10,629 bases of DNA from Natronohydrobacter sp. (GTDB taxonomy: Bacteria > Pseudomonadota > Alphaproteobacteria > Rhodobacterales > Rhodobacteraceae), in contig SKGU01000093.1 in the NCBI GenBank assembly GCA_007117255.1, positions 1-10,629 on the forward strand, in the 5' to 3' direction. The position numbers were made by a program, and so were the translations under genes. Positions 1 through 6,252 of the stretch are shown piece after piece. The notes under the pieces are model-generated. The model was given only the letters and a program-made list of their open reading frames with translations. It was not told where the DNA came from and made no database searches. How positions within the stretch are numbered: the stretch's first letter is position 1; every line of letters starts with the position of its first letter.

Positions 1-209
1 CATAAAGCCCTTGAACCATGGCGGGAATTGGGCGGGAATCGTACGGTTTTGGTATTTGTTCACGGCGCGATACGGGTTTCGTTTCCCGGATGGACGCAAT
101 CATGCGCAGACCGGGCGATAGATGCCTGATGCGGTCCGCCGTGGCCAATAAGCACGCCCAAGGCCGTAGGGTGCGTGCTCAGCACGCACCATAGCTTCAA
201 TAGCAAGCC
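1..209. other. Non-coding stretch downstream of guaD
   Basis: No gene is recognised here. Two plus-strand frames are open from the window edge: frame 1 to a TGA at 127-129 and frame 2 to a TAG at 119-121. Neither short peptide resembles a family I know, so I cannot say whether either is the tail of a real gene. Two copies of GGCGGGAAT lie at 20-28 and 31-39. The part next to guaD carries the palindrome listed separately. A gene may lie just outside the left edge. Confidence 0.5.
170..190. repeat. REP-like perfect palindrome downstream of guaD
   Basis: The arms GGTGCGTGCT (170-179) and AGCACGCACC (181-190) are perfect inverted repeats around a single central C. As RNA they would form a 9-bp GC-rich stem with a TCA loop. 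It sits 20 bases beyond the guaD stop codon, where it could stabilise the 3' end of the xdh-guaD transcript or slow the polymerase. There is no following T-tract on either strand, so it is not a classical intrinsic terminator. Hairpins of this GGTGCGTGC..GCACGCACC type are, from memory, frequent as dispersed intergenic repeats in bacterial genomes. That reading is inference, because only one complete copy is in this window. Confidence 0.55.
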
Positions 210-1499
210 TCACTGACCTTTGCAGGCGTCCCCGGCGATATAGGTCTGCACCACTGCGCGGTCATCGCCCATCACCTGTAGCGTGAACAACTCGTCCATC
301 AGCCCGCGCGCGCGGTCCATCCGCAGCGCCATGGCAGGCGTGGCGCGGGCATTCAGCACCACGAAATCCGCCTCGCTCCCGACCTCCAGCGTGCCAATCC
401 GGTCTTCCAGCCCCAGCGCCACCGCATTGCCGCGCGTGATCCAGTGAAAGGCGCGGAACGGGTGCATCCTCTGGCCTTGCAATTGCAACACCTTGTAGCC
501 TTCGGCCAGAGTTTGCAGCATCGAATAGCTGGTGCCTCCGCCGATATCACTGGCGATCCCGTTCACCAGCCCCTTGCCTCGCAGCTTCGCGTCATTGAAC
601 AGCCCTGATCCCAGATAGAGGTTCGAGGTCGGGCAAAAGACCGGCTTCGACCCTGCCTCCGCCAATGCGCCGATCTCGCGGTCAGACAGATGGATCGCAT
701 GGCCCAGAAGGCTGTTTTCGCGCAGCAACCCGTAGCGCGCATAGATATCCGTGTAATCCTTGGCATCAGGGAAAAGCTGGCAGGAGAGCGCAATCTCGGC
801 GTGATTTTCACTCAGATGGGTTTGGATATGACAATCAGGATGCTCTGCGGCCAAAGCCTGTGCGGCCTCCATCTGTGCGGGCGTCGAGGTGATGGCGAAA
901 CGGGGTGTGATCGCATAGCCCAGACGGCCCTTGCCATGCCAGCGTGCGATCAGGGCTTTTGTGTCGTCATAACCTGATTGCGCTGTGTCCAGCAGCCCGT
1001 CTGGTGCGTTGCGATCCATCATCACTTTGCCAGTGATCAGCCGCATGTTGCGCGCCTGAGCTTCGGCAAACAGCGCCTCGGCAGAAGTTGCATGGACCGA
1101 GGCATAAGCCATCGCCGTTGTGGTGCCATGCGCGCTCAGCAGGTTCAGGAATTCCCGCGCCATGATCGCGCAGAAATTAGGATCGCAATAGCGTGTTTCT
1201 TCCGGAAAGGTATAGTCGTTCAACCAGTCGAGAAGTTCTGCCGCCCAGCTTGCGATGACCTGTGTTTGCGGGAAATGCAGATGCGTGTCGATAAAACCCG
1301 GCATCACCAGATGCGGGCGATGGTCGATGACCTGTGCGCCTGTCGTTTCGATCTTGTCAAAATCATCGAAAGAACGGATGAGTCCCCCTTCAACCAGAAG
1401 CCCGCCATCTTCGATATAGCGGTAACTTTGGGTGTCGTCTGGGGTCTGGGGTTCGCGCAGGAAGCTGAGCAACCGCGCGCGGATGATTTTTCGATCCAT
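210..1499 (-). CDS. guaD: Guanine deaminase GuaD
   Basis: Cytosolic zinc amidohydrolase that hydrolyses guanine to xanthine and ammonia, feeding xanthine dehydrogenase encoded upstream. The protein is 429 aa, usual for the family. Seen in the sequence: the metal motif PGFIDTHLHFPQ with His73 and His75, then QTHLSEN with His228 and Glu231, LGHAIHLS around His267-His270, and the catalytic or metal Asp318 in IASDIGGGTS. The late segment HPFRAFHWITRGNA and the C-terminal beta part (IGTLEVGSEADFVVLN) are typical of guanine deaminases. I chose the ATG at 1499 (MDRKIIRARLL) because a longer reading from 1565 would only add residues read out of frame from the xdhC 3' end, including its tandem repeat. 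It follows the xdhC stop by 11 bases and has only a weak Shine-Dalgarno (GAAAG), so it probably relies on translation of the upstream genes. It is the last gene of the operon. Confidence 0.93.
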   Translation of the reverse strand: MDRKIIRARLLSFLREPQTPDDTQSYRYIEDGGLLVEGGLIRSFDDFDKIETTGAQVIDHRPHLVMPGFIDTHLHFPQTQVIASWAAELLDWLNDYTFPEETRYCDPNFCAIMAREFLNLLSAHGTTTAMAYASVHATSAEALFAEAQARNMRLITGKVMMDRNAPDGLLDTAQSGYDDTKALIARWHGKGRLGYAITPRFAITSTPAQMEAAQALAAEHPDCHIQTHLSENHAEIALSCQLFPDAKDYTDIYARYGLLRENSLLGHAIHLSDREIGALAEAGSKPVFCPTSNLYLGSGLFNDAKLRGKGLVNGIASDIGGGTSYSMLQTLAEGYKVLQLQGQRMHPFRAFHWITRGNAVALGLEDRIGTLEVGSEADFVVLNARATPAMALRMDRARGLMDELFTLQVMGDDRAVVQTYIAGDACKGQ

Positions 1500-1510
1500 G
1501 AAAAACGCTT

Positions 1511-2347
1511 TCAAACTTGGCCGCTGGCCGATGTTGGATTTGTGCAAGATGTTGGATTTGTGCAAGCCGCATTCTGAAACGCGGTAAAGATTTCCTGCGC
1601 TGTCATCAGTGCTATGATTTCAGGGCGCTTGTCGCCCAGACCTGCCGCGCCGATTGGACAGACCAGTTGCGCGCTTGGTACATCACCAGTGTCGCGCGCA
1701 AAGCGTTCGAACCGTGCGCGTTTTGTTTTTGAGCCGATCAAGCCCACATAGGCCCCATCACCGCGTCGCAATGCGGCCAGGGTCAGCAGGAAATCCAGGC
1801 CATGATCATGGGTTGTGATCACAAAGGCGCTGGCAGGGGGAGCGGCGGCGATATCAGCTTCCGGCAGCGGTGTCAGGCGGGTTTCAACACCCGCTGGCGC
1901 AAGCGCCAGTTCATCTGCGCGGGTATCGACCAGCACCACTCGCCAAGGCAGCGTCAGCGCTACGCGTGCGAGCGCGCGGCCCACATGCCCTGCGCCCAGA
2001 ATCAACAGATGGGGCAGGACGGCATCCTCCAGCCGCGCGAGATGTGCCGCACGCTGGCTATCGCCAAGGCGTTGAAACTCCACTGTTATCGTGCCACCGC
2101 AGCATTGTCCGATTTCCGGCCCCAAAACAATCTCACTCCGGCTGCGCATCTCGCCTGCTGCCAGCATCTCGCGCGCGCGGCGGACTGTATGCCATTCAGC
2201 CTGCCCGCCGCCTATGGTGCCTGCAAGCCCGGTGGCGGTTATGAAGATTTCAGCCCCGACTTCGCGCGGGCTAGACCCCTTGACGCCAGTTATCACGGCA
2301 TGGATGACCGCAGCACCGCCGGTCAAAATGTTGCGTGCGCCTGTCAT
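1511..2347 (-). CDS. xdhC: Xanthine dehydrogenase accessory protein XdhC
   Basis: Cytosolic chaperone that binds the molybdenum cofactor, promotes its sulfuration and inserts it into XdhB. In Rhodobacter capsulatus it is required for activity but is not part of the finished enzyme. The 278-aa protein has the N-terminal XdhC/CoxI domain with GSSPREVGAE (residues 24-33) and TIGGGQAEW (44-52), the conserved CCGG (82-85), and a C-terminal Rossmann domain starting LLILGAGHVGRAL (114-126) and continuing with GLIGSKTKRARF (202-213) and PIGAAGLGDKRPEIIAL (231-247). The start is the ATG at 2347, which overlaps the xdhB stop as ATGA; further upstream the frame only shadows xdhB. The Shine-Dalgarno is poor, so translational coupling is likely. 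An oddity is the tail of about 20 residues, which contains CTNPTS twice from an 18-bp tandem duplication and matches no family motif I know. Confidence 0.93.
   Translation of the reverse strand: MTGARNILTGGAAVIHAVITGVKGSSPREVGAEIFITATGLAGTIGGGQAEWHTVRRAREMLAAGEMRSRSEIVLGPEIGQCCGGTITVEFQRLGDSQRAAHLARLEDAVLPHLLILGAGHVGRALARVALTLPWRVVLVDTRADELALAPAGVETRLTPLPEADIAAAPPASAFVITTHDHGLDFLLTLAALRRGDGAYVGLIGSKTKRARFERFARDTGDVPSAQLVCPIGAAGLGDKRPEIIALMTAQEIFTAFQNAACTNPTSCTNPTSASGQV
1530..1565. repeat. 18-bp perfect tandem duplication at the xdhC 3' end
   Basis: GATGTTGGATTTGTGCAA occurs at 1530-1547 and again, without a gap, at 1548-1565. Because the unit is six codons long, it stays in frame in xdhC, where each copy encodes CTNPTS. 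It ends 17 bases before the xdhC stop codon closes (the stop is at 1511-1513) and about 30 bases upstream of the guaD start. Slippage during replication would add or remove six residues at the XdhC C-terminus without breaking the gene. Confidence 0.9.
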
Positions 2348-4653
2348 TCGCGCAACCGCTCGACAGCCATCAGCACGCGTTCGGGCGTGGCAGGGGCGTC
2401 CAGACGTGGACATTCGCGGTAATCGGCGACAGAGGCCACGGCCATCCCGATCGCCTCGAACACGCAGATGGGTAGCATGAAGGGCGGCTCGCCCACGGCT
2501 TTGGAGCGCTTTATCGTGGGTTTGGTGTTCTCTGACCAATCCGCCAGCCTGACATTGAAAACCCGTGGCCGGTCCGATGCCAGCGGGATCTTGTAGGTTG
2601 AGGGCGCATGCGTTTTCAGTATGCCCTTGTTATCCCATACCAATTCTTCAGAAGTCAGCCAGCCCATGCCTTGGACGAAAGCGCCTTCGACTTGGCCAAG
2701 ATCGAGTGCCGGGTTCAGCGAGCGGCCCACATCATGCATAATATCAACGCGGTCCACACGGGTTTCGCCTGTCAGCGTGTCGATGCTGACTTCTGCGCAG
2801 GCGGCGCCATAGGCGAAGTAATAGAAGGGTTGGCCCTTGCCGGTGGCGCGATCCCAATGAATTTCGGGCGTCTTGTAGAAACCCGCTGCCGATAGTTGCA
2901 CCCGCGCCATATAGGCCGCTCGGATGAAGTCATCGAAGGGGATGATCTGCGCGCCTACGGCCACACGACCGGGCAAGAATTGCACGGCGTCAGGGGCCAC
3001 ATGCCAGTGCCGTGCAGCAAATTCGACCAGCCGTGCCTTGATCTGGTTGCAGGCATCGAGTGCTGCCATGCCATTGAGATCAGTACCAGAACTTGCCGCT
3101 GTGGCAGAGGTGTTGGGCACTTTTTCCGTGGTCGTTTTGGTGATCTTGATGCGGTCGATATCGCATTGGAACGCTTCTGCCACCACCTGCGCGACCTTGG
3201 TGTAAAGGCCCTGACCCATCTCGGTGCCGCCGTGGTTCAGGTGGATCGAGCCGTCATTATAGACATGCACCAAGGCTCCTGCCTGATTGTACCAGGTCGC
3301 GGTGAAGCTGATGCCGAACTTGACCGGCGTGAGCGCGATGCCCTTCCGGATGATTCCATTTTTCTCATTGAATTCCAGTATCTTGCGGCGGCGGGCTTGA
3401 TAGTCGGCGCTGGCTTCCAGCTCATCTACCAGCCTGTTCAGAATGTTGTCCGTGACCCTCTGGTGATAGGGGGTGATGTCACAGCCCTCGCGATAGAAAT
3501 TCGCGCGCCGGATCTCCAGCGGGTCGCGGCCAAGGGCGTAGGCCACTTCCTCGATCATCCGTTCGGCCGCGATCACGCCTTGCGGGCCACCGAAGCCGCG
3601 AAAGGCGGTGTTGCTGACGGTGTTGGTTTTCAGGGGCCGCGAGCGCAGGCGCACATCGGGGTAGAAATAGGCATTGTCGGCATGAAACAGCGCGCGGTCG
3701 GTGACCGGGCCAGAGAGGTCCGACGACCAGCCACAGCGCGCAGCGAACACCCCATCCACGGCCAGAATCCGGCCCTGATCGTCAAAGCCCAGATCATAGT
3801 CGATGCGGAAGTCATGGCGTTTTCCAGTGATCTCCATGTCCTGATCACGGTCGGGGCGCAGCTTGACCGCGCGGCCTGTCTGCTTGGCTGCGACCGCCGC
3901 AACGGCGCAGAACAGGTTCATCTGCGTTTCCTTGCCGCCAAACCCCCCGCCCATGCGGCGTACATTCACGACCACCGCATTCGCAGGAACGCCAAGCGCA
4001 TGGGCGACCATATGCTGCGCCTCGCTAGGGTGCTGGGTCGAGGCAAAGAGCGTGACCTCGTCATCTTCGCCCGGAATGGCCAGCGCGATTTGTCCTTCGA
4101 GATACATATGGTCCTGGCCACCGACACGCATGCGACCCTTGAGCCGGTTTGGCGCGGTGTCCAGTGCCGACGCGGCGTCGCCACGCGCGAGGGTCAGTGG
4201 CGCGGTCACATCGGGGTAGCCTGCGGCCTCTGCCGCGTCGATATCCGTGGCATGGGGCAGGGCTTCGGTCTGGAATTTCGCCAGCGTGCAGGCGCGGCGG
4301 GCCTGATCGCGGGTCTCGGCCACGACTGCGAAAACCGGCTGGCCGTGATACTGGATCAGATCGTCGGTAAAGATCGGCTCATCCTGCAGGCCAGTGGGGG
4401 AGACGTCGTTCTGGCCCGGAATATCGCGTGCGGTCAGGACGGTGATCACACCGGGGGCGTTCCGCACACCGGTCAGGTCCAGCGCCGTGATGCGCCCATG
4501 CGCAATGGGCGCGCCGCCGATATAGGCGTGCAGCGTGCCTGCGGGCTCAGTAATGTCGTCCGTATATTCGGCGCGGCCTGTGACATGCTTGATGGCTGAA
4601 TCGTGGATCAGATCGTCATGGGCAGCGCCGCGGATGCGCGGGTCGTCCTTCAT
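2344..4653 (-). CDS. xdhB: Xanthine dehydrogenase molybdenum-binding subunit XdhB
   Basis: Large subunit of cytosolic xanthine dehydrogenase. It carries the molybdopterin cofactor and hydroxylates hypoxanthine to xanthine and xanthine to urate. At 769 aa it is close to the Rhodobacter capsulatus subunit (777 aa). All key residues can be placed by matching motifs to bovine xanthine oxidoreductase: Gln207 in FASTQHP (bovine Q767), Glu242 in RRMGGGFGGKETQ (E802), Arg320 in VTDRALFHADN (R880), Arg352 and Phe354 in AFRGFGGPQG (R912, F914), Phe450 in KFGISFTATW (F1009), the cofactor loop GGTEMGQG (475-482), and the catalytic base Glu722 in KAVGEPPFMLP (E1261). The Arg320/Glu242 pair supports a purine substrate rather than an aldehyde or CO. 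The start is the ATG at 4653, inside the ATGA overlap with the xdhA stop and preceded by a strong GGAGG seven bases upstream. The gene forms the alpha2beta2 enzyme with XdhA and receives its cofactor from XdhC. Confidence 0.96.
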   Translation of the reverse strand: MKDDPRIRGAAHDDLIHDSAIKHVTGRAEYTDDITEPAGTLHAYIGGAPIAHGRITALDLTGVRNAPGVITVLTARDIPGQNDVSPTGLQDEPIFTDDLIQYHGQPVFAVVAETRDQARRACTLAKFQTEALPHATDIDAAEAAGYPDVTAPLTLARGDAASALDTAPNRLKGRMRVGGQDHMYLEGQIALAIPGEDDEVTLFASTQHPSEAQHMVAHALGVPANAVVVNVRRMGGGFGGKETQMNLFCAVAAVAAKQTGRAVKLRPDRDQDMEITGKRHDFRIDYDLGFDDQGRILAVDGVFAARCGWSSDLSGPVTDRALFHADNAYFYPDVRLRSRPLKTNTVSNTAFRGFGGPQGVIAAERMIEEVAYALGRDPLEIRRANFYREGCDITPYHQRVTDNILNRLVDELEASADYQARRRKILEFNEKNGIIRKGIALTPVKFGISFTATWYNQAGALVHVYNDGSIHLNHGGTEMGQGLYTKVAQVVAEAFQCDIDRIKITKTTTEKVPNTSATAASSGTDLNGMAALDACNQIKARLVEFAARHWHVAPDAVQFLPGRVAVGAQIIPFDDFIRAAYMARVQLSAAGFYKTPEIHWDRATGKGQPFYYFAYGAACAEVSIDTLTGETRVDRVDIMHDVGRSLNPALDLGQVEGAFVQGMGWLTSEELVWDNKGILKTHAPSTYKIPLASDRPRVFNVRLADWSENTKPTIKRSKAVGEPPFMLPICVFEAIGMAVASVADYRECPRLDAPATPERVLMAVERLRE

Positions 4654-6101
4654 ATCGCGTCCTCCAATGTGGCTGTCGTGCCCTGGGTCTCATGCCAGAA
4701 CCGGGTGAGCAGGTTTTGCGCGGCTTTCATGCGGTAATCGGCGCTGGCGCGCATGTCTGACAGGGGCGTGAAATCCTGCGGTAGCGCTTTGGCGGCGTTT
4801 TGCAGCGTGTCCAGCGTGAAGGGCTGAGCAGTCAGGGCGGCCTCCGTGTGGGCCGCGCGTTTGGGGGTCGCGGCCATGCCGCCGAAGGCCAGGCGGGCCT
4901 CAGTGATCGTGCCGTCCGTGACGGTCAGCGCGAAGCCTGCGGCGACGGCGGAGATATCCTCATCCCGGCGTTTCGAGAGCTTGTAGGCTGCGTGCAGCGT
5001 GTTAGGGGCGGGTTTGGGCAGAATGATGGTTTCCACGAACTCGCCTGCGCGGCGGTCCTGTTTGCCGTAATCGAGGAAGAACGCTTCCAGCGGGATCTCG
5101 CGGCGCGCATCACCTTGGCGCAGCACCAGCCGCGCGCCAAGGGCGATGAAGGGGGGCGGGGTGTCACCGATAGGCGAGCCATTGGCGATATTGCCGCCCA
5201 GCGTACCCATGGCGCGGACCTGCCAGCCTGCGATGCGGTCCCAGTAGCGGGAAAGATGGGGGAAATGGGCCAGAAGGGGCGCGCGGGCGCTCTCATAGCT
5301 GGCCAATGCGCCGATATGCAGAGCGTCGTCCGTTTCAGTGATGGCGCGCAAATCGTCCAGATGGCTGATGAACACCGCCAAGGGCAGATCGCGCAGGAAT
5401 TTCGTGACCCAGAGGCCCACATCGGTGGCCCCGGCCACGATGCGCGCGTCGGGGTGCTGGGTCAGGATCGCAGCCAGATCATCGATCGAGGCCGGCAGAA
5501 TGGCGCGGCTGTCGCCTTTCGAGACCTCGACGCGCGTACTGTCCTGCCAGCCGCGCAGGGTTTCCGCGACCTTGGCGCGTTCCTCGTGAAGCGGATCGGT
5601 CGTGCCATGATCGCCCATGCTGAGTGCGGCGCGGATGATCGGCGCATATCCTGTGCAGCGGCACAGATTGCCTTGCAGGGCGCGCTCGGTCTGGGCTTCT
5701 GTCGGATGGGGTGTTTCCATCCACAGCGCATAGAGCGCCATGACAAAACCCGGTGTGCAAAAGCCGCATTGTGACCCGTGATGATCGACCATTGCGCGCT
5801 GGACCGGGTGCAGCCCGCCATCCTTGCCGCGCAGATGCTCAACCGTCACAACATGGCAGGTATCGACCGTCACAAGCGGACGAATGCAGGCATTGACCGG
5901 CTCATAGACCAGACCGTCTGCGCCAAGCCGTCCCACAAGCACAGTGCAGGCCCCGCAATCACCTTCGGCGCAGCCCTCTTTCGTGCCGCGCAGGCGTTGA
6001 TCAAGGCGCAGATGGTCCAGCAGCATATCATTCGCCCCCAGTGCGGACAGGGTCACGGGGCGATCATTGAGCAGAAAGCGAATCATCTGGCGCGGGGCCA
6101 T
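4650..6101 (-). CDS. xdhA: Xanthine dehydrogenase iron-sulfur/FAD subunit XdhA
   Basis: Small subunit of xanthine dehydrogenase. It passes electrons from the molybdenum centre in XdhB through two [2Fe-2S] clusters to FAD and then to NAD+. The 483-aa protein is near the Rhodobacter capsulatus length (462 aa). Domains in order: a plant-ferredoxin-like domain with Cys44, Cys49, Cys52 (EGCAEGDCGACTVLV) and Cys72 (NACIRP); the helical second cluster domain with Cys112, Cys115 (SQCGFCTPGF), Cys147 and Cys149 (GNLCRCTGYAPI); then from about residue 200 the FAD domain with IVAGATDVGLWV (221-232) and LGGNIANGSPIGDTPP (301-316); and a CO-dehydrogenase-flavoprotein C-terminal domain ending near 470. The ATG at 6101 (MAPRQMIRFLLN) is preferred over upstream in-frame starts because a strong AAGGAG lies six bases before it and homology begins there. 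It is the first gene of the operon, divergent from the LysR gene. Confidence 0.95.
   Translation of the reverse strand: MAPRQMIRFLLNDRPVTLSALGANDMLLDHLRLDQRLRGTKEGCAEGDCGACTVLVGRLGADGLVYEPVNACIRPLVTVDTCHVVTVEHLRGKDGGLHPVQRAMVDHHGSQCGFCTPGFVMALYALWMETPHPTEAQTERALQGNLCRCTGYAPIIRAALSMGDHGTTDPLHEERAKVAETLRGWQDSTRVEVSKGDSRAILPASIDDLAAILTQHPDARIVAGATDVGLWVTKFLRDLPLAVFISHLDDLRAITETDDALHIGALASYESARAPLLAHFPHLSRYWDRIAGWQVRAMGTLGGNIANGSPIGDTPPPFIALGARLVLRQGDARREIPLEAFFLDYGKQDRRAGEFVETIILPKPAPNTLHAAYKLSKRRDEDISAVAAGFALTVTDGTITEARLAFGGMAATPKRAAHTEAALTAQPFTLDTLQNAAKALPQDFTPLSDMRASADYRMKAAQNLLTRFWHETQGTTATLEDAI
4661..4665 (-). promoter_or_regulatory. Ribosome binding site of xdhB inside xdhA
   Basis: On the minus strand GGAGG is followed by seven bases (ACGCGAT) and the xdhB ATG. 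It lies in the last codons of xdhA, so xdhB can be initiated independently as well as by coupling through the ATGA overlap. It fixes the xdhB start at 4653. Confidence 0.75.
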
Positions 6102-6107
6102 GGGGCA

Positions 6108-6113
6108 CTCCTT
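6108..6113 (-). promoter_or_regulatory. Ribosome binding site deciding the xdhA start
   Basis: Read on the minus strand, AAGGAG is followed by six bases (TGCCCC) and the ATG at 6101. No comparable site precedes the alternative upstream in-frame starts, so this site decides the start. Confidence 0.8.
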
Positions 6114-6129
6114 GGGTTGTGCTGAGCGT

Positions 6130-6138
6130 ATCATAGCA
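6130..6138 (-). promoter_or_regulatory. Candidate extended -10 of the xdhA promoter
   Basis: The minus strand reads TGCTATGAT, a TGn extension followed by a good -10 hexamer (TATGAT). Transcription would begin near 6123 and leave a leader of about 20 bases containing the AAGGAG. No good -35 stands at 17 bases; a TTGAAA (6158-6163, minus strand) is 22 bases away, too far for standard spacing. A weak -35 would fit an activator-dependent promoter. The call is from hexamer matching only. Confidence 0.4.
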
Positions 6139-6141
6139 AAA

Positions 6142-6196
6142 TCTGGCGCAGGCAGTGTTTCAATGCCAGAGGGAAAACAGGCATAGTGTTTCAACA
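6142..6196. promoter_or_regulatory. Candidate LysR-regulator operator region between xdhA and lysR
   Basis: Two near-copies of one element face the same way: CAGGCAGTGTTTCAA at 6149-6163 and CAGGCATAGTGTTTCAA at 6178-6194. Their shared AGTGTTTCAA cores start 31 bp apart, about three helical turns. The first copy is framed by inverted repeats TCTGGC (6142-6147) / GCCAGA (6165-6170) and GGCA (6151-6154) / TGCC (6164-6167). The second contains TGTT-TC-AACA (6187-6196) and fits the generic LysR pattern T-N11-A (6184 to 6196). The elements cover the expected -35 side of the xdhA promoter. A role as the binding site of the divergent regulator is inference. Confidence 0.45.
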
Positions 6197-6242
6197 TATC
6201 ATTGGTAATCTTGCTGCAATCCTGTGCATAATATGCCTTCAT

Positions 6243-6248
6243 GGGAGG
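6243..6248 (+). promoter_or_regulatory. Ribosome binding site of the lysR gene
   Basis: GGGAGG ends four bases before the ATG at 6253. This favours 6253 (MSYLESLRVF) over the in-frame ATG at 6241, which overlaps this site and has no Shine-Dalgarno of its own. Confidence 0.6.
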
Positions 6249-6252
6249 AGCC

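Noticed and set aside
1..25. Possible minus-strand gene starting at an ATG at position 3, with AAGGG upstream, running out of the window
   Set aside because: Only one codon is inside the window and the ribosome-site match is modest, so it cannot be supported.
20..39. Two copies of GGCGGGAAT spaced 11 bp apart
   Set aside because: Short, only two copies, and no gene or promoter context to interpret it; it could be chance in GC-rich DNA.
978..1577. A 199-codon plus-strand open frame opposite the guaD 5' half
   Set aside because: Shadow of guaD. Its C-terminal VGFVQDVGFVQ repeat is just the 18-bp tandem duplication read on the other strand.
2348..2539. Upstream extension of the xdhC reading frame
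   Set aside because: The extra residues are out-of-frame xdhB sequence; homology and the ATGA overlap put the start at 2347.
2896..4599. A 567-codon open frame on the plus strand opposite xdhB
   Set aside because: It lies entirely antisense to a fully conserved xdhB and its translation shows no known domain. Long antisense frames are expected opposite GC-rich genes with biased third codon positions.
4800..5774. A 324-codon plus-strand open frame opposite xdhA
   Set aside because: Antisense shadow of the conserved FAD/2Fe-2S subunit; composition is rich in Arg, Gly and Ala with no recognisable motif.
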